This document shows, piece by piece, positions 20,915 to 32,224 of a DNA stretch of 64,000 bases. The stretch covers positions 36,710,067 to 36,774,066 of the forward strand of contig NC_067117.1 in assembly GCF_021347895.1 (NCBI RefSeq), written 5' to 3'. The notes beneath the pieces are model-generated. The model saw only the letters and a list, made by a program, of their open reading frames with translations, made no database searches and was not told the origin of the DNA. Each line of letters opens with the position of its first letter. Position 1 is the stretch's first letter. The position numbers and the translations under genes were made by a program. The stretch is from Acanthochromis polyacanthus. Lineage: Eukaryota > Chordata > Actinopteri > Pomacentridae.

Positions 20915-20990
20915 CATGGCCTACCAGAAGCTTAGGACATACAGTGTCAAAAGCAGAGCTAAAGTCTCCAAAGAAAACGCGTGCATAGGC
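20915..20990 (-). pseudogene. LINE reverse-transcriptase scrap
   Basis: The minus strand encodes [20 protein letters not shown] and LLVGHV. That is the RT motif A region ([10 protein letters not shown]) of L2/Rex-like LINEs. It abuts the gypsy remnant directly. Confidence 0.6.
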
Positions 20991-20994
20991 CTTC

Positions 20995-22067
20995 GGTTCC
21001 TCTTGTTATGATTAACAAGAGGAACCTGCGGTAAAAATGAGCAAACCCAAGAAATCGTTGGAGCTGCTTTCGGTTGGCAGGGACAGGCCACTCCTGTACT
21101 GCCGTCAGCTTTTCTGGGTCCATCTGGAAATGCCCTGGGGAAATAACATAACCGAGAAAACCTATGGTGGTAGCGTGAAACTCACATTTCTCGGCCTTGA
21201 CGAATAGGCTGTTCTCCAACAGTCTCTCCAAAACACTGCGCACATGGCCAATGTGCTCCTCCAAGCTCTGAGAATAAATCAAAATGTCATCAAGGTAGAC
21301 AAGCACAAAGCAGTTAAGCATATCTCGAAGCAAGTCATTTATTAAGTTCTGAAACATGGCAGGGGCGTTGGTGAGTCCAAAGGGCATCACCAAGTACTCA
21401 AAATGACCTAGGGGAGTGTTGAAGGCCGTTTTCCATTCGTCCCCCTCTCTAAAGCATTTCTCAGATCCAGTTTGGTGAATACTTTAGCCCCCTGAAGGGG
21501 TGTGAAAGCAGAATCCATGAGGGGCAGCGGATAAGAGTTATTTTTTGTGATATTATTCAACCCCCTAAAATCAATGCATGGTCTTGGGGACCCATCCTTC
21601 TTCTCAACGAAGAAAAACCCAGCTCCCACTGGGGAAGAAGAAGGTCTAATAATTCCAGAAGCTAGGGACTCTCGAATATAGTTCTCCATTGCAGTCTGTT
21701 CCGGTTTAGATAGGCTATAGAGTCGGCTGGAAGGTAAGGTTGCCCCTTCCAACAACTCGATAGCACAGTCGTAAGGTCGGTAGGGTGGAAGGGACATGGC
21801 TTTGGTCTTACTGAACGCTTGGGCCAGGTTGTGGTAATGCGACGGAACAGACTCTAGGTTGATAGGCTCAGTGATGCTTGGAGTCACTGAACTGGAAGGG
21901 GCTAGGGCTGAGACCAAGCAGAGCGTCATCCTCATCTGAAGTCGTTGTGGGGGAGAGGACAAGACTTGGCCCACCAGAACCTCCCCAGTTACTGATGGGC
22001 CTTTTCTTTTGCTCGACGACGGGAGCAAGCTGCAACAAAGTGGCCAGAATCTCCACAGAACAGGCAA
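20995..22067 (-). pseudogene. Ty3/gypsy pol fragment (reverse transcriptase)
   Basis: The frame 22067-21408 carries [60 protein letters not shown] and FTKLDLRNA, the N-terminal RT with its first catalytic Asp. After a frameshift, 21393-20959 carries [33 protein letters not shown] (the YxDD active site) and [20 protein letters not shown]. Sequence then ends; RNase H, integrase and LTR are absent. Upstream the gag zinc knuckle lies very close, and no DSGA-type protease motif is visible between. It is a dead fish gypsy copy. Confidence 0.85.
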
Positions 22068-23122
22068 AGTTTGGCCTCTCTCCAGTAATCCTTCTCTTTA
22101 GTGGAGAGCTTAGCATGGCCCAGCTGCATAGGTTCTGATTCTTCCGCTGTAGATTCTGGGGAATTGGGTCGTCGAGCGGGGGTAAGGGGACCACGGTTAC
22201 TGGGTGGTCGAACCTGTCTCTCTCTGCGTCTCTCACGCATGCGGGAATCCAGTCTTATGGCCAGGTCTATCCAGTGGTCGAGCATTGCTGGTTCGTCTTT
22301 GAGCTTCAGTTGGTCCTTTATGGCCTCCGTAAGGCCTCGGTAAAAGGAGTATCAGAGGGCAGAATCGTTCCAGTCTACTTCCACAGCGAGAGTCCGGAAC
22401 TCTCGAGTGTATTCTGCCACACTCCGGGATCCTTGTTGAATATCCCCCAATCGGGTTGCCGCGTCTCTGCCACTGAGTGGATGGTCAAAGTTCTTTTTCA
22501 TCTCTGCCACGAAAGCTGAATATGAGTCGCACAGGGGGCTCTGGCGTTTCCACACACCGGTTCCCCAGTCCCGAGCATCACCCGCTAACAACCCAATAAG
22601 GTACGCGATGCAAGACCGGTCGGTGGAATACGACTGGAGCTGTAACTCAAAAACCAGTGACACTTGTGTGAGAAAGGCATCACAGCCTCTAAAATCAGCC
22701 TCTGGTGTAGGGACATTAGGTTCTTTCTCCGTCGCTATGCTAGATGCCGGGGCAGCTGTTGCAACATTCGGCGTGAGTCGATTTATTTTCTCTGTCAAGG
22801 TGGATAGCTGTTTATACATCGCCGCGTTACTAGCTGTCAATGATCGCAATGATTCTTCGTGGCGGTTTAACGTGGGGGAAGTGGGGCTGTGGGCCGGTGG
22901 GGCGCCGTGGGGGTCCGCTATGGCCCGTCCTGCTGCGCGGGCCTTGGGGCTCTGGCTGTGTCGGGGGGGGGGTCGCTCCGGGCTCCTGGGCTGGGTCTCC
23001 GCTTGGTGGCTCCTGCGGGGGGGCTGGGTGGACCTCCTTGGGCTGGAGGGGACAGCTCCCTCCTTTTGGTGGAGGTTTTCATGCATGCCAGACCCACCAC
23101 ACCGGCACCTACCAAAACTCAA
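21989..23122 (-). pseudogene. Ty3/gypsy gag fragment
   Basis: The 23122-22352 frame encodes a Pro/Arg-rich N-terminus, a coiled-coil-like stretch (AAMYKQLSTLTEKINRL) and a retrotransposon gag core (CIAYLIGLLAGDARDWGTGV, FDHPLSGRDAATRLGDIQQG, SVAEYTREFRTLAVEVDWND). A stop separates it from 22285-21989, which gives MLDHWIDLAIRLDSRMRERR and a zinc knuckle [14 protein letters not shown] (CX2CX4HX4C). The order gag-then-RT confirms minus orientation. The gag frame is interrupted, and no 5' LTR is recognisable beyond 23125. Confidence 0.8.
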
Positions 23123-23125
23123 TAG

Positions 23126-24347
23126 AGTGTGTTCCTCCGGTTGCTGAGTCAGTGGAGGTTGCTGGGTTAGTGTCTCTGGATCTCACTCTGCTTTATCTAT
23201 CCTTCTTGTGGCCTCCTGACATCTTCATGATTGATCCAGTTGGGACTTTGTCGTATTAGGTGTTTGTGAAGGGTTTTAGATTTGTAAATGGTTTTAAGGT
23301 GTGAATTAAAGAGTACAAACAAATAAAATGCACCTTTTCTCTTAGAACACTGTCTATGCCTCACCTTTCTGTCTGTCCTGTGTTTGTTTTATGTTTCACT
23401 TGGGTGTGCACAGCCCTCAATGGCATAATGTAGAAAACAGCTTGAAATAAACATGATAGGTTAATTTGCCATGAGGGCCGGTGATGGTCACAGTCACAAA
23501 GAAGAAAAAAAATTGCACATGAAGCTTAAGCAATGGCACCATGAGTGGTTGGTGTCATTTTTGAGCGGACTTGCAGACAAAAAAAAAAAAAAAGTAGCTT
23601 TTATCAACATCGATATTGTCCTGAAATGACAAAATGCACTGGTAGTTATTTGTTAGTAGGCTACGATGACCTAAGTAAACAAATTGCCTGAAAAGATGTT
23701 GTGTTAATTTCCTAGTTTGAAGAATCGCTGGTGGATGGCTAAAATGACAAAATGCAAACAGTTAGTTATGCGTTTGATGTCTTTGTTGTGCGAGAACATA
23801 AATTATGTTTATTTTCGTTTCAGCAAATCGCATGTGGATAGCGGCCATCTTGAATTTGAAGACGGCAGCCACATATTAGTATTGTACATTAAAGTTTCAA
23901 TGGCACAATTGGGTTGTAAAACCTTTAAAAGATGGGCAATAAAACCCTTAAGACGGGCAATAATTGACCAATTAGTTACGGATATAATGAACAAGATCAC
24001 GTATGGATGACAGCCATCTTAGATTTCAAGATGGCAGCCAAACATTTTTATGTCACCATTAGATTCCTAGACCCTAAAAATATGGGTATGGCGTTCCAAC
24101 TGCCTCGATATCTCTCCTAGTTCAGGAGATAGTCCACAAAACATTTACACAATAGCAGCTATTTTGAAATTCAAGATGGCCACCACACAAGGCGCAATTT
24201 CCGGTGGCCCCTGGACTAAAAATCCATATTTTGTGATACTCTAACCATGTCCAAAGTTTAATGCTTTTAAGGGAACGTGCACAATTGGTTCGCTAAGCCG
24301 CCCCCACTATAACATTTCCTGCTGAGCTCATGTTGGCTGGATCGCAC
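23126..24347. repeat. Noncoding repeat block with AAGATGGC boxes
   Basis: No gene is visible. From 23820 to 24200 the sequence repeats TTGAAATTCAAGATGGCC-type words in both orientations (GCGGCCATCTTGAATTTGAA; ATCTTAGATTTCAAGATGGC; TTCAAGATGGCCACCAC). A poly-A tract lies at 23580-23594. Confidence 0.55.
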
Positions 24348-25181
24348 TGTTATGATTTCTGGGTGGCTCAGGCACAGGAAATGACAGTCTTTAAGTTTAA
24401 CAAAAGGATTTTATTCACAGAAATTTTCAAAAAACTGCAACTAAGATGGCCGTAAAAACAGGAAACTGAACCCTCGGTTCCAAAACTACTCACAGCGACT
24501 ACTAACGGCTGGAACTACAACGGCTATGAGACACAATCTTTACTCTCGGTAAACAACACTGAAATACTACTAGTCAGCCAACTATGATAATCTGAACATA
24601 TGAGGTAACACTACAATTAACGAATTCTAAGAAACGCTGCCCTATATGAGGGCAGAAGCTATGGTCAACTAAACTAACACTTAGTCCCTTTTGGTTTGCT
24701 CGGGACGGTTCACCGTGGAGGAAGCCGGAGTGCAGAGCCAGGTGGTGGTGGACAGCGGAGATGATAGGTGAGTGGGGAGGACGCCAGGGGGTTTGCGGTG
24801 GCCTGGAAAGCCGTTCTTGCTTGCTGAGATGACGACCAAGAGCCGGTGTTGATGGTGGGTAGGTAATTCTCCTAGGAGCAGGTGGAGCCAAAACTAGGAG
24901 AGATGAAGACAGTGGAGGTTAGAGCAGAGTATGGTGAGGACAAACTGGCTACCCAGCTCCTACACGATGTGTCACAATCCGGCGTCTGAGAGTTGTGAGC
25001 CGTCAGGTTATATTGAGGCAGAGTGTGCTTGATTAAACGACCTCCATCTGCTCCTAATTCCGGCTGTGGGCTGCTGATGAGGCACACCTGTTCTTGCTGC
25101 TGCACTGCTGAGCCACCCTGCAAGCGAGAGAGACAGAGGGAGGGAAGGCACTATCTGGGCCTGGCAGCAGCCAGCCTGACA
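24348..25181 (-). mobile_element. Solo-LTR-like block
   Basis: Read on the minus strand it begins TGTCAGGCTGGCTGCTGCCA and ends CCACCCAGAAATCATAACA. So it has the TG...CA termini of an LTR, with an AATAAA polyadenylation signal (GTGAATAAAATCC) about 65 bases before the end. The length (834 bp) suits a fish gypsy LTR. The five flanking bases on the two sides do not match, so either the ends are misjudged or it is an inter-element recombinant. It is probably not the LTR of the adjacent gypsy remnant, but this was not tested. Confidence 0.5.
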
Positions 25182-25239
25182 CCTCTAAATGCTTACTAAT
25201 TAAGTGAGTTATGCCTACAACAGCATCCTCAATACTTCA

Positions 25240-26200
25240 ACCAGCTCTTTACGCAAATTGTAAGGGGTCTAGAAATGGAGAAACCTCAGACTTGAGTACA
25301 TTTACAGTAATTCTCTCAAAACACTTCATAACCCCACAGGCTAAGGCAATAGTTCTATAGTCTATTGCCAAGAGACTTTGGGAACAGAAATTATTAAAGA
25401 CTTTTCCAGATATTAGGAACCATGTGTTTGTTCATAGACTGCTGGAATATAGGACATCAGGCAGCTCTTCTAAGGTCTTCTGAACAAATTTTTAACACCC
25501 TACCAGGCAACCCATCTGGCCCTGTGGATTTTTTATTACCCATTTTACTAAAAGTACTCTGGACCTGACCAGGATCAATTATAATATGATTTGATGCATT
25601 ACACATGGGAAGAGAAACATCAATGTTAAAAACTGCTGGCATCTGTGATGAAGATACTGTCATATCTAAGAAAAAAAATTCAACTCATTTGCTCTCTGAA
25701 GCGCATCATGAGTAACAATTTGATTGCAGCTAGAGTTCATGTTGGTAATCTTTTTCATATGGTCCCATCGACCTTTGGTATTCATAGTGCTGACACAGTC
25801 CTCCAAAGCACAATGGTTCTTCCTGGCCTGCCGTAGTAGCTGATTAAGCTCTATTTGGGCCGCAACCACACCTCCCCTATCACCTCTTTTAAAAGCCAAC
25901 TTCTTGTTGTTGATACACTCTCCTTGGTGATATAGGGCTTGTTGTTCGGAAAGTGTCGAATTGTCCTTTTAGGTACAATATTGTCCACACAGAAGTTAAT
26001 GTAGTCTGTAATAGTCTCAGTAGCCTCGTTCAATTCCATGTCATGGAAGATGCTCCAATCTGTGCAGAGAAAGCAGCCCTTCAGAGTATCCACACAGTCC
26101 TCTGATCAGTGCAGCACAGTTTTCCGAACAGGCTTACTAGACTTAAGAGCAGAAATATATGTGGGCATAAGCTGGACAGTCGCATTATCAGAGTTAAGAT
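25240..26200 (-). pseudogene. L2/Rex-like LINE pol fragment
   Basis: Read from 26200 down: NATVQLMPTYISALKSSKPV, LKGCFLCTDWSIFHDMELNE and DYINFCVDNIVPKRTIRHFP (endonuclease-RT linker). These are followed by GRWDHMKKITNMN, SKMGNKKSTGPDGLPGRVLK (RT motif 1 region) and DYRTIALACGVMKCFERITV plus DPLQFA (RT motif 2 region). Multiple frameshifts and stops break it, and the RT catalytic core downstream is missing. It has no LINE 5' or 3' ends. Confidence 0.75.
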
Positions 26201-27290
26201 ACCCTTGATTTGTCATTAATTCCATAGTTGTGCTTTTCCATACAGCCCCTGGGATACTGTGAGGCCTTTATCATGCCTTTCCATTTGGTAACTCCATGTG
26301 CAATGGTTCCACTTTGCCAAATGTCACATGGTTTCAAATTTCTCTTTTACTGCAAACATGTGTTTGCAGGCTTTCAGAGGATATTGAGAGTCTATTATGG
26401 AAAGTCATAAATGATACAATTTCATATGCATGACCAAGTGCAACCTTGCAAACAACTACTCATCTTGTATAAAGTCCTGGGACACACTAATATTATCAGA
26501 ACCCACATGGCATCCTGTTAATACCGACACAACTGTTTAGTGCGAGTTTATTAGACCAGGCTTTGACATTTAAAAGCCTATAACCACACGACAGTAGTAT
26601 TTGGCAATTCTTTGTAGTGTCAAGCTAAAAATACACAAGTTCTGACAGTTTTTTATGTACAGAAAAGGACAACAAAACATTCTCTGAGAGCATAAGCATA
26701 GGGATGCTGTGAATGCTTTTTCATAACTTGACCAGAAAGTTGGGTGCAAGTATAATAACTAACCACCTCGATCCAGTACATTTTCCAATTAAAATACAGA
26801 GATAAATGGGGATAAAAGCTACTAACACATAATTAGGATCACTTTTGGTCTTGCTGCACTAGATTGTGTAATATTAGTCTGCTTTGTAGGGTAAAATTCA
26901 AGGCTTCTGACTTCAGTGACCTCTTGCAATAAATGCCTTCAAGACCATCAAGCCTCTGATATCAGCTTCCCATGCAGAAGAACAGTCATAGTTCCTCTGC
27001 CACGCATCTGCTTTTATTGCACGGCTTGAAATATCCACACACACACAATCGTGCTTGAACTGAGGATAGCTCTGTTAGTATTGAGACCACAATAACTGGT
27101 TGGTACTCCTCAAGGAATCTGACTGACTCACAACTTGTAAGTAAATACCCTGGAGGTGGTCAGAAAACACATTTCTGCTTGTTTTACAGTAGCATTTCAA
27201 AATCCAAATTGACAAGTATAAATCCTTGTTACTTCCAACACCAGAACAGTTACTTAATATATAGCTACTTCTGCCTAATTACCTGTTGGG
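26201..27290. other. Intergenic, no feature recognised
   Basis: AT-rich unique-looking sequence without long frames or obvious repeats, apart from a short ACACACAC tract near 27034. Confidence 0.4.
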
Positions 27291-27294
27291 AGTT

Positions 27295-27530
27295 ATTAAT
27301 AATAATGATAATAATAATAATAATAATAATAACAATCATCATCATCATCATATTTATATAGCACTCTTAAGAAAAGTGTTCACAAGGTGCTTTGACAATT
27401 CAAACATAAATCACACACAATCAAGCAAGATGTAAGGAGCCAAGGCAAATCAGTCAATTAAAATAAACAGTAAAAATCATAATAAGTTAATTGAATAATT
27501 AGCTAGATTTGCACACATATCAAAAAAGGG
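27295..27530. repeat. (ATA)n/(ATC)n microsatellite and LINE/SINE-UTR-like sequence
   Basis: TAATAATGATAATAATAATA then ATCATCATCAT is followed by TTTATATAGCACTCTTAAGA, a dispersed fish motif. Confidence 0.6.
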
Positions 27531-27790
27531 AACTAGGCTGTGATGCTGTATGGAGTCACAGGAGTGCCACATTAAAATCTAAATCTGTTAAAAAAAATAA
27601 GGAAATAACTGTATAAATATAAAGAGAAATAAATAAATAAATAAATCTGTTAAAAAATAGACAAAGTATTGTGTAAATATAAGGAATAACAATATTAGGA
27701 ATAACATAAAAGAATAAATAAATAAACAAATAAATATTTAATAAATAAAAGGGTACATTTTGTCTTTCCTTTTCCCTTTTCTGTTTTTTT
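27531..27790 (-). repeat. AT-rich repeat, inverted partner of 47985-48225
   Basis: GGAGTCACAGGAGTGCCACA then AAATCTGTTAAAAAA...AATAAGGAAATAA and TTTTGTCTTTCCTTTTCC occur here. All recur in the same order on the opposite strand at 47985-48225. It is a dispersed family, present twice in the window in inverted orientation. Confidence 0.7.
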
Positions 27791-27896
27791 CTTTTATTTT
27801 TTCATTTTGTCATTGCCTTTTCTGTTTTGCCTTTGCTTTTACTTGGTGGACTGAGCTGTCAATCAAATGGCTCTGTGCAGGGCTTTCTGTCCAGGG

Positions 27897-28703
27897 CAGG
27901 GGTCGGCAACCCGCGGCTCCGGAGCCGCATGCGGCTCTTTCAGCCCTCTGTTGTGGCTCCCTGTAACTTTGGAAAATAAATTGTTCTGCCTTTCAGGCGC
28001 GTTTCAATGCATTTTAATATCGAGAGTTTTATTGTGAAATTACCGCTCTTATTTTGACGTGTCACTTCACCGGATGTGCTGCTGGGGTTTTCCCCTGCTC
28101 TACATGAGAGCGCAAGGTTGATGCGGAGGAGATGGAGAAGCAACGCCTGTAGTTTCACATCGTTTTGTACTCAAGAATGGCAAGCCTGTATATTAAAGCT
28201 CCACTCCAAGAAAGACACGTCTTGTCTTTGAGTCAAAAGTACTCATGGCAGGGTAATACACGTTACACGCAAGAACACGACAGCAGGTCAGAGAGTCAGA
28301 GGAGTGACGTCTTGGAAAACAGGGCAGCGACTTACCGGAGAAAAGTTATTAGCTTAAGATAAATAGATAAATAGATTTTACAAGTCAAATAGACATTCGC
28401 AAAATATTGATTTCCAGCTAACATTATGTAACATTTGAGGTCCAGGAGCAAAAATGACATTAACCAGGTAAGATAAATATTAGTGGAAGGACACAATTTA
28501 AAAAATGAATCTAATTAGAGGCTTTGTAATTAATTAATCACGACTGATTAACAAGGGCATAGAAGTAAAAAAAAAAAAAAAGCGATATATGCAGTGTTGT
28601 CTTCATTTTAAATGCCAAAAGGATTTTGCGGCTCCCGGTGTTTTCTTTTCGGTGGGAAACGGGTCGAAATAGCTCTTTGAGTGTTAAAGGTTGCCGACCC
28701 CTG
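27897..28703. mobile_element. Non-autonomous hAT element with exact 8-bp target duplication
   Basis: TIRs CAGGGGTCGGCAACC (27897-27911) and GGTTGCCGACCCCTG (28689-28703) are perfect 15-bp inverted repeats. The 8-bp sequence GTCCAGGG flanks both sides (27889-27896 and 28704-28711). An 8-bp duplication plus CAGGGGT-type ends is diagnostic of hAT. The 807-bp interior lacks a transposase frame. The intact duplication suggests a not very old insertion. Confidence 0.93.
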
Positions 28704-28938
28704 GTCCAGGGTGAGTAGTCGCTACCTGATCACAGGATTCCTGCCTGATGCCAGCTCCTAGCATCATATTCTGGGAGTTTATTTTTCTAATCTACACTGC
28801 AGGAATATGTACTACAGCATATGACACAGTCATGAAACAATGTTGACAACTAGAAAGTTGATTTACTGTTTTCTCCATTTTAACTTCAGAGACTCAGCAG
28901 ATATTCATGACTACTGACAACACAGAACCTTAACCTTA
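28704..28938. other. Spacer between two DNA transposons
   Basis: No feature recognised beyond the 8-bp hAT duplication at its left edge. Confidence 0.4.
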
Positions 28939-29562
28939 CCCAGAAAGCAAAAATCCATTGAATCAACATTGAGATATGGTCATGGCTTAAAATTGAATCA
29001 ACATTGATGTCAGACATTGAAAATAACATTGAAAGTGCTCGTTATGATCAACATTGAAATAATGTTGAATTTTCAATCAGTCTCAACATTGATTCAATAT
29101 TTATTCAACTACATCATTTTCAACATTGAAACAATGTGGAATTGTCAATTAATCTGAATATAGAATCAATATTGATTCATTTATAAATGCATTGAAATTA
29201 CATTGATTCTACATTGCAACAATGTTATTATTAAAGGACCTTTACAGCACTTTTCAACCTTCATCTGTAGGTTTTAAATATGCTTCATGCAAGGCCAAAA
29301 TAATCACTTTACTCTTTTGGGTGTTATATACTTCTGAAGGGGTTGCTCAAAACATGTGTACCAGTGACATGAATGCCATTCAAACATATGGCAGTTACTA
29401 GAATTAGTGAGCTTGATTTCACTGGTAGACAAGTTTAGAGCAACCCATACAGAACTAACAACAACCAAAAAAGTAAAATGTTTTGGCATGAATGAGGTAT
29501 ATTAAAAACATACAGATGAAGGGTGAAATGTGCTGAAATGGGCCCTTAAGTATGATTTACTA

Positions 29563-29675
29563 CAGTGGTTCTCAACCTTTTTATATCAGGACATTTTTGG
29601 GGGGACCCCACACTTGCAACTGTCACCTCTCTGCGGCCACATTTGGCGTGCTGAACGTCAGATTGAGAACCACTG
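29563..29675. mobile_element. 113-bp hAT (Charlie/MER5-like) MITE
   Basis: The left end CAGTGGTTCTCAACCTTTTT and the right end GATTGAGAACCACTG are the characteristic hAT-Charlie type ends. The 8-bp flanks (ATTTACTA / CTTTAATG) do not match. Confidence 0.75.
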
Positions 29676-30010
29676 CTTTAATGCATTCTCTATGAACAAA
29701 AAGAAGAGACCATTCTATTTATTACTATTTATTTAGTAATTTGAATGTCATTTTGCTGCCTCAACAAACAGCTACAAATACTGGGCTCTCTGCCATTTCT
29801 CACAAATGTCTCACAATTTCAAACAAAACAGATGAAAGCAATAGTCCAGTGGCAAAATAAAAATTGACATGGGCTAAATAAGCCAAATATTTTTCAAGGT
29901 AACAGTTTTTATAGTCCCTCTTTGTGTTACTATACTTTCACTGCAGCTCAACAGGTAATCCTGGAACTATAGGATCCAGTTCAACATGAACAAAACAGAC
30001 AGGAAAACAA

Positions 30011-30164
30011 CTAATTCTTTTCTTTCCTTGGTACTCCGCCACTCCTCTCTGGTGCATAACGTAGCCACTTCTTCACAGTCTCGCTGTTTGGGAATTCCAG
30101 CAACTTGCGGTCAAATTGACGAACAGCCGCTACAAAAAAAGACTTGTTATAAAGGTGTGTGTCC

Positions 30165-30220
<56 letters not shown>

Positions 30221-30225
30221 GTCTG

Positions 30226-30257
<32 letters not shown>

Positions 30258-32224
30258 CGTGAGAGGAGGGGGGGGGCAGTGTAGTTTTTACTGTACTAGA
30301 CTTTCACTCAGCCTTAAGAATGGATGCATCTCCCTCACCATGGAATGACTCATTTAACTATGTAGATTATGTTTCATTTCATGGTGAAGAAAATGCATCC
30401 AATCTTGATTAATTATGCTAATCAAATTTTAAAAAACATATAAATTAACTTCAGTATTTGCCAAATCCATTGCAAAGTAGTAAATCTACAGTAGTTTGTT
30501 GAGATGTAGGCTCACCAAACATGCAGTCCTGCAGTAGTGTGTCTTTGAAGGCCCTCTTCTGTCCTTTTCCTGCCCAGTTGAAGAGGCAGGCCAGACTGTT
30601 TGTCATGGTAGAGGATAGCATTCGCCAGATCATCATGTCTGAGTTAGTCCCTCCTACTAATGCCAGGCGGGTAATCTGAACAGAAAATGGAGAAATGGTC
30701 AGTGTGCAAGTGTAAAGTGTACCATGTCAAATGGACAAGGTATCAGCTCATTTTTTAATTACAAACTCAATGAATTTTAATCCCTTTTTATTTCATCTAA
30801 AGAAAAAATAAGACCATTACTGTGTCAAAACCAAACAACAAACAATGCCATCAAACAAATTGACAATCATTGGCTAAAAAATAGACAATTATTAACTAAC
30901 AAAGAAATATTATCCTGCATTGTTCTGAGCATTTAGATCAGCCATTTTCACAATATTTCTCTGGCAAACACACAACCAAGTGAGAAACAGATTTAATCCC
31001 TCAACTCCAACAGACATTATAAGCCCTTATAATTTATTTCAAACAATAAATTTAAGGTCTTTATAACTTTTTAAAGATCCACAGCATACCTATGCCTGCA
31101 GAAAAGATTGAAGCCTCGACAGATTATAGAGAAAAAGTTTAGTGTAAAAATTATTCACCATCTTTTGACTGACTTTTTCCTCCTTAAGTTCAGCTTCAGC
31201 CTCGTCAAACTGCTCTTCATTGGCAGCACGATGGGGAAATTCTCTTCTCTCTGTGAGTCAGGTTCAGCCCCACGACTATTCAAGGTTGATCTAAGGTCCG
31301 TGATTTCAGTCTTTAAAAACTGGATGTCCCGCGACATTTGCTTAACCTCCATGAGTAGCTCTGTAAGCATCGTGGTGTTTTTATTGGCAGCAATGTCTGG
31401 AATAAAAACAATTGATTGTGCATTAAATTTCAAGGGCAGATTCAACTTTCTATCATTTAAAATTATACTAAGCAACTCAACAACAGCAGGTGGGAGTAGA
31501 CACGCTGTTCCACCACAGTAATGGCGGAAGCTTGTAATGGCGATGCCCACAAATCAGCCGTAGGATTAATCTATACGTGTACATATCTATGCCGAGTAAA
31601 AAACAAACGTGTGTAAACGGGAACCTTAGGAGCTGAAAAATCAAACGCTGGATCATTTTAACATGTGGTGAAAGCATGTGGGCTCACAGAAGCTCTTAGT
31701 TCTGTGCTAACAGCTAACAGGCATGCTACAGCGGCTGGCTGAGCCTCTCGGAGTCGCGGGTTGGTTCTCGTTAACGGCAACGTGGTCGACTCGGTGCGGA
31801 GCTCTCGGTCAGCTGGTGGAGCAGCGGTCTGATGAGCATGACATCCGGGACATGTCCGGTTATGCGCGATTATGCTCAACTAGTGATGGTGAGTTGTGAC
31901 GTTGTCAGGGGATGAAAAAAAGACACCTGATAATATTTTGATGCAGTGTGAAGTAAATTAAAAAATTACTAAACAATGCTTAGCCTGGCAGGGGGCAAGT
32001 AAAGCCTGGTGGCCCGCCAGGCTTATAATACACTGGGGGAAACCCTGAACCTTCAGCGTAGCGTCTGCACACAAACACACTAGCGTTAGCTAGCGTTATC
32101 TAGAATGCTAGCACTAGCTAATGCTAACAATGCTAATAAGCTACAACCACACGGTAATAATTCACAAAGTTGACATGCTGGAATTTTCAGGTGAAAATAC
32201 ATTATGTTCTTATTAGGACTTACC
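30011..32224 (-). pseudogene. DUF4806-type spliced gene inside the TIR element, one frameshift
   Basis: Exons on minus: (a) a putative first exon ending AAAATG|GTAAGT at 32224, so the donor directly follows an ATG. (b) 31396-31159, acceptor TTTATTCCAG, encodes LLMEVKQMSRDIQFLKTEIT (coiled coil) and ends in a shifted frame with NEEQFDEAEAELKEEKVSQK. (c) 30675-30516, acceptor TTTCTGTTCAG, encodes LALVGGTNSDMMIWRMLSST and FNWAGKGQKRAFKD, the DUF4806 core. (d) 30129-30011, acceptor TTTTTTGTAG, encodes AVRQFDRKLLEFPNSETVKK and WLRYAPERSGGVPRKEKN, then stop. Junctions b-c and c-d keep phase. A frameshift in exon b near CTGCCAATGAAG breaks the frame. The usual N-terminal exons of this fish family are not found, and its function is unknown. 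Confidence 0.65.
30163..30258. repeat. (TCTA)n microsatellite
   Basis: About 24 tandem TCTA units with two TCTG interruptions, located in an intron of the DUF4806-type gene. Confidence 0.98.
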
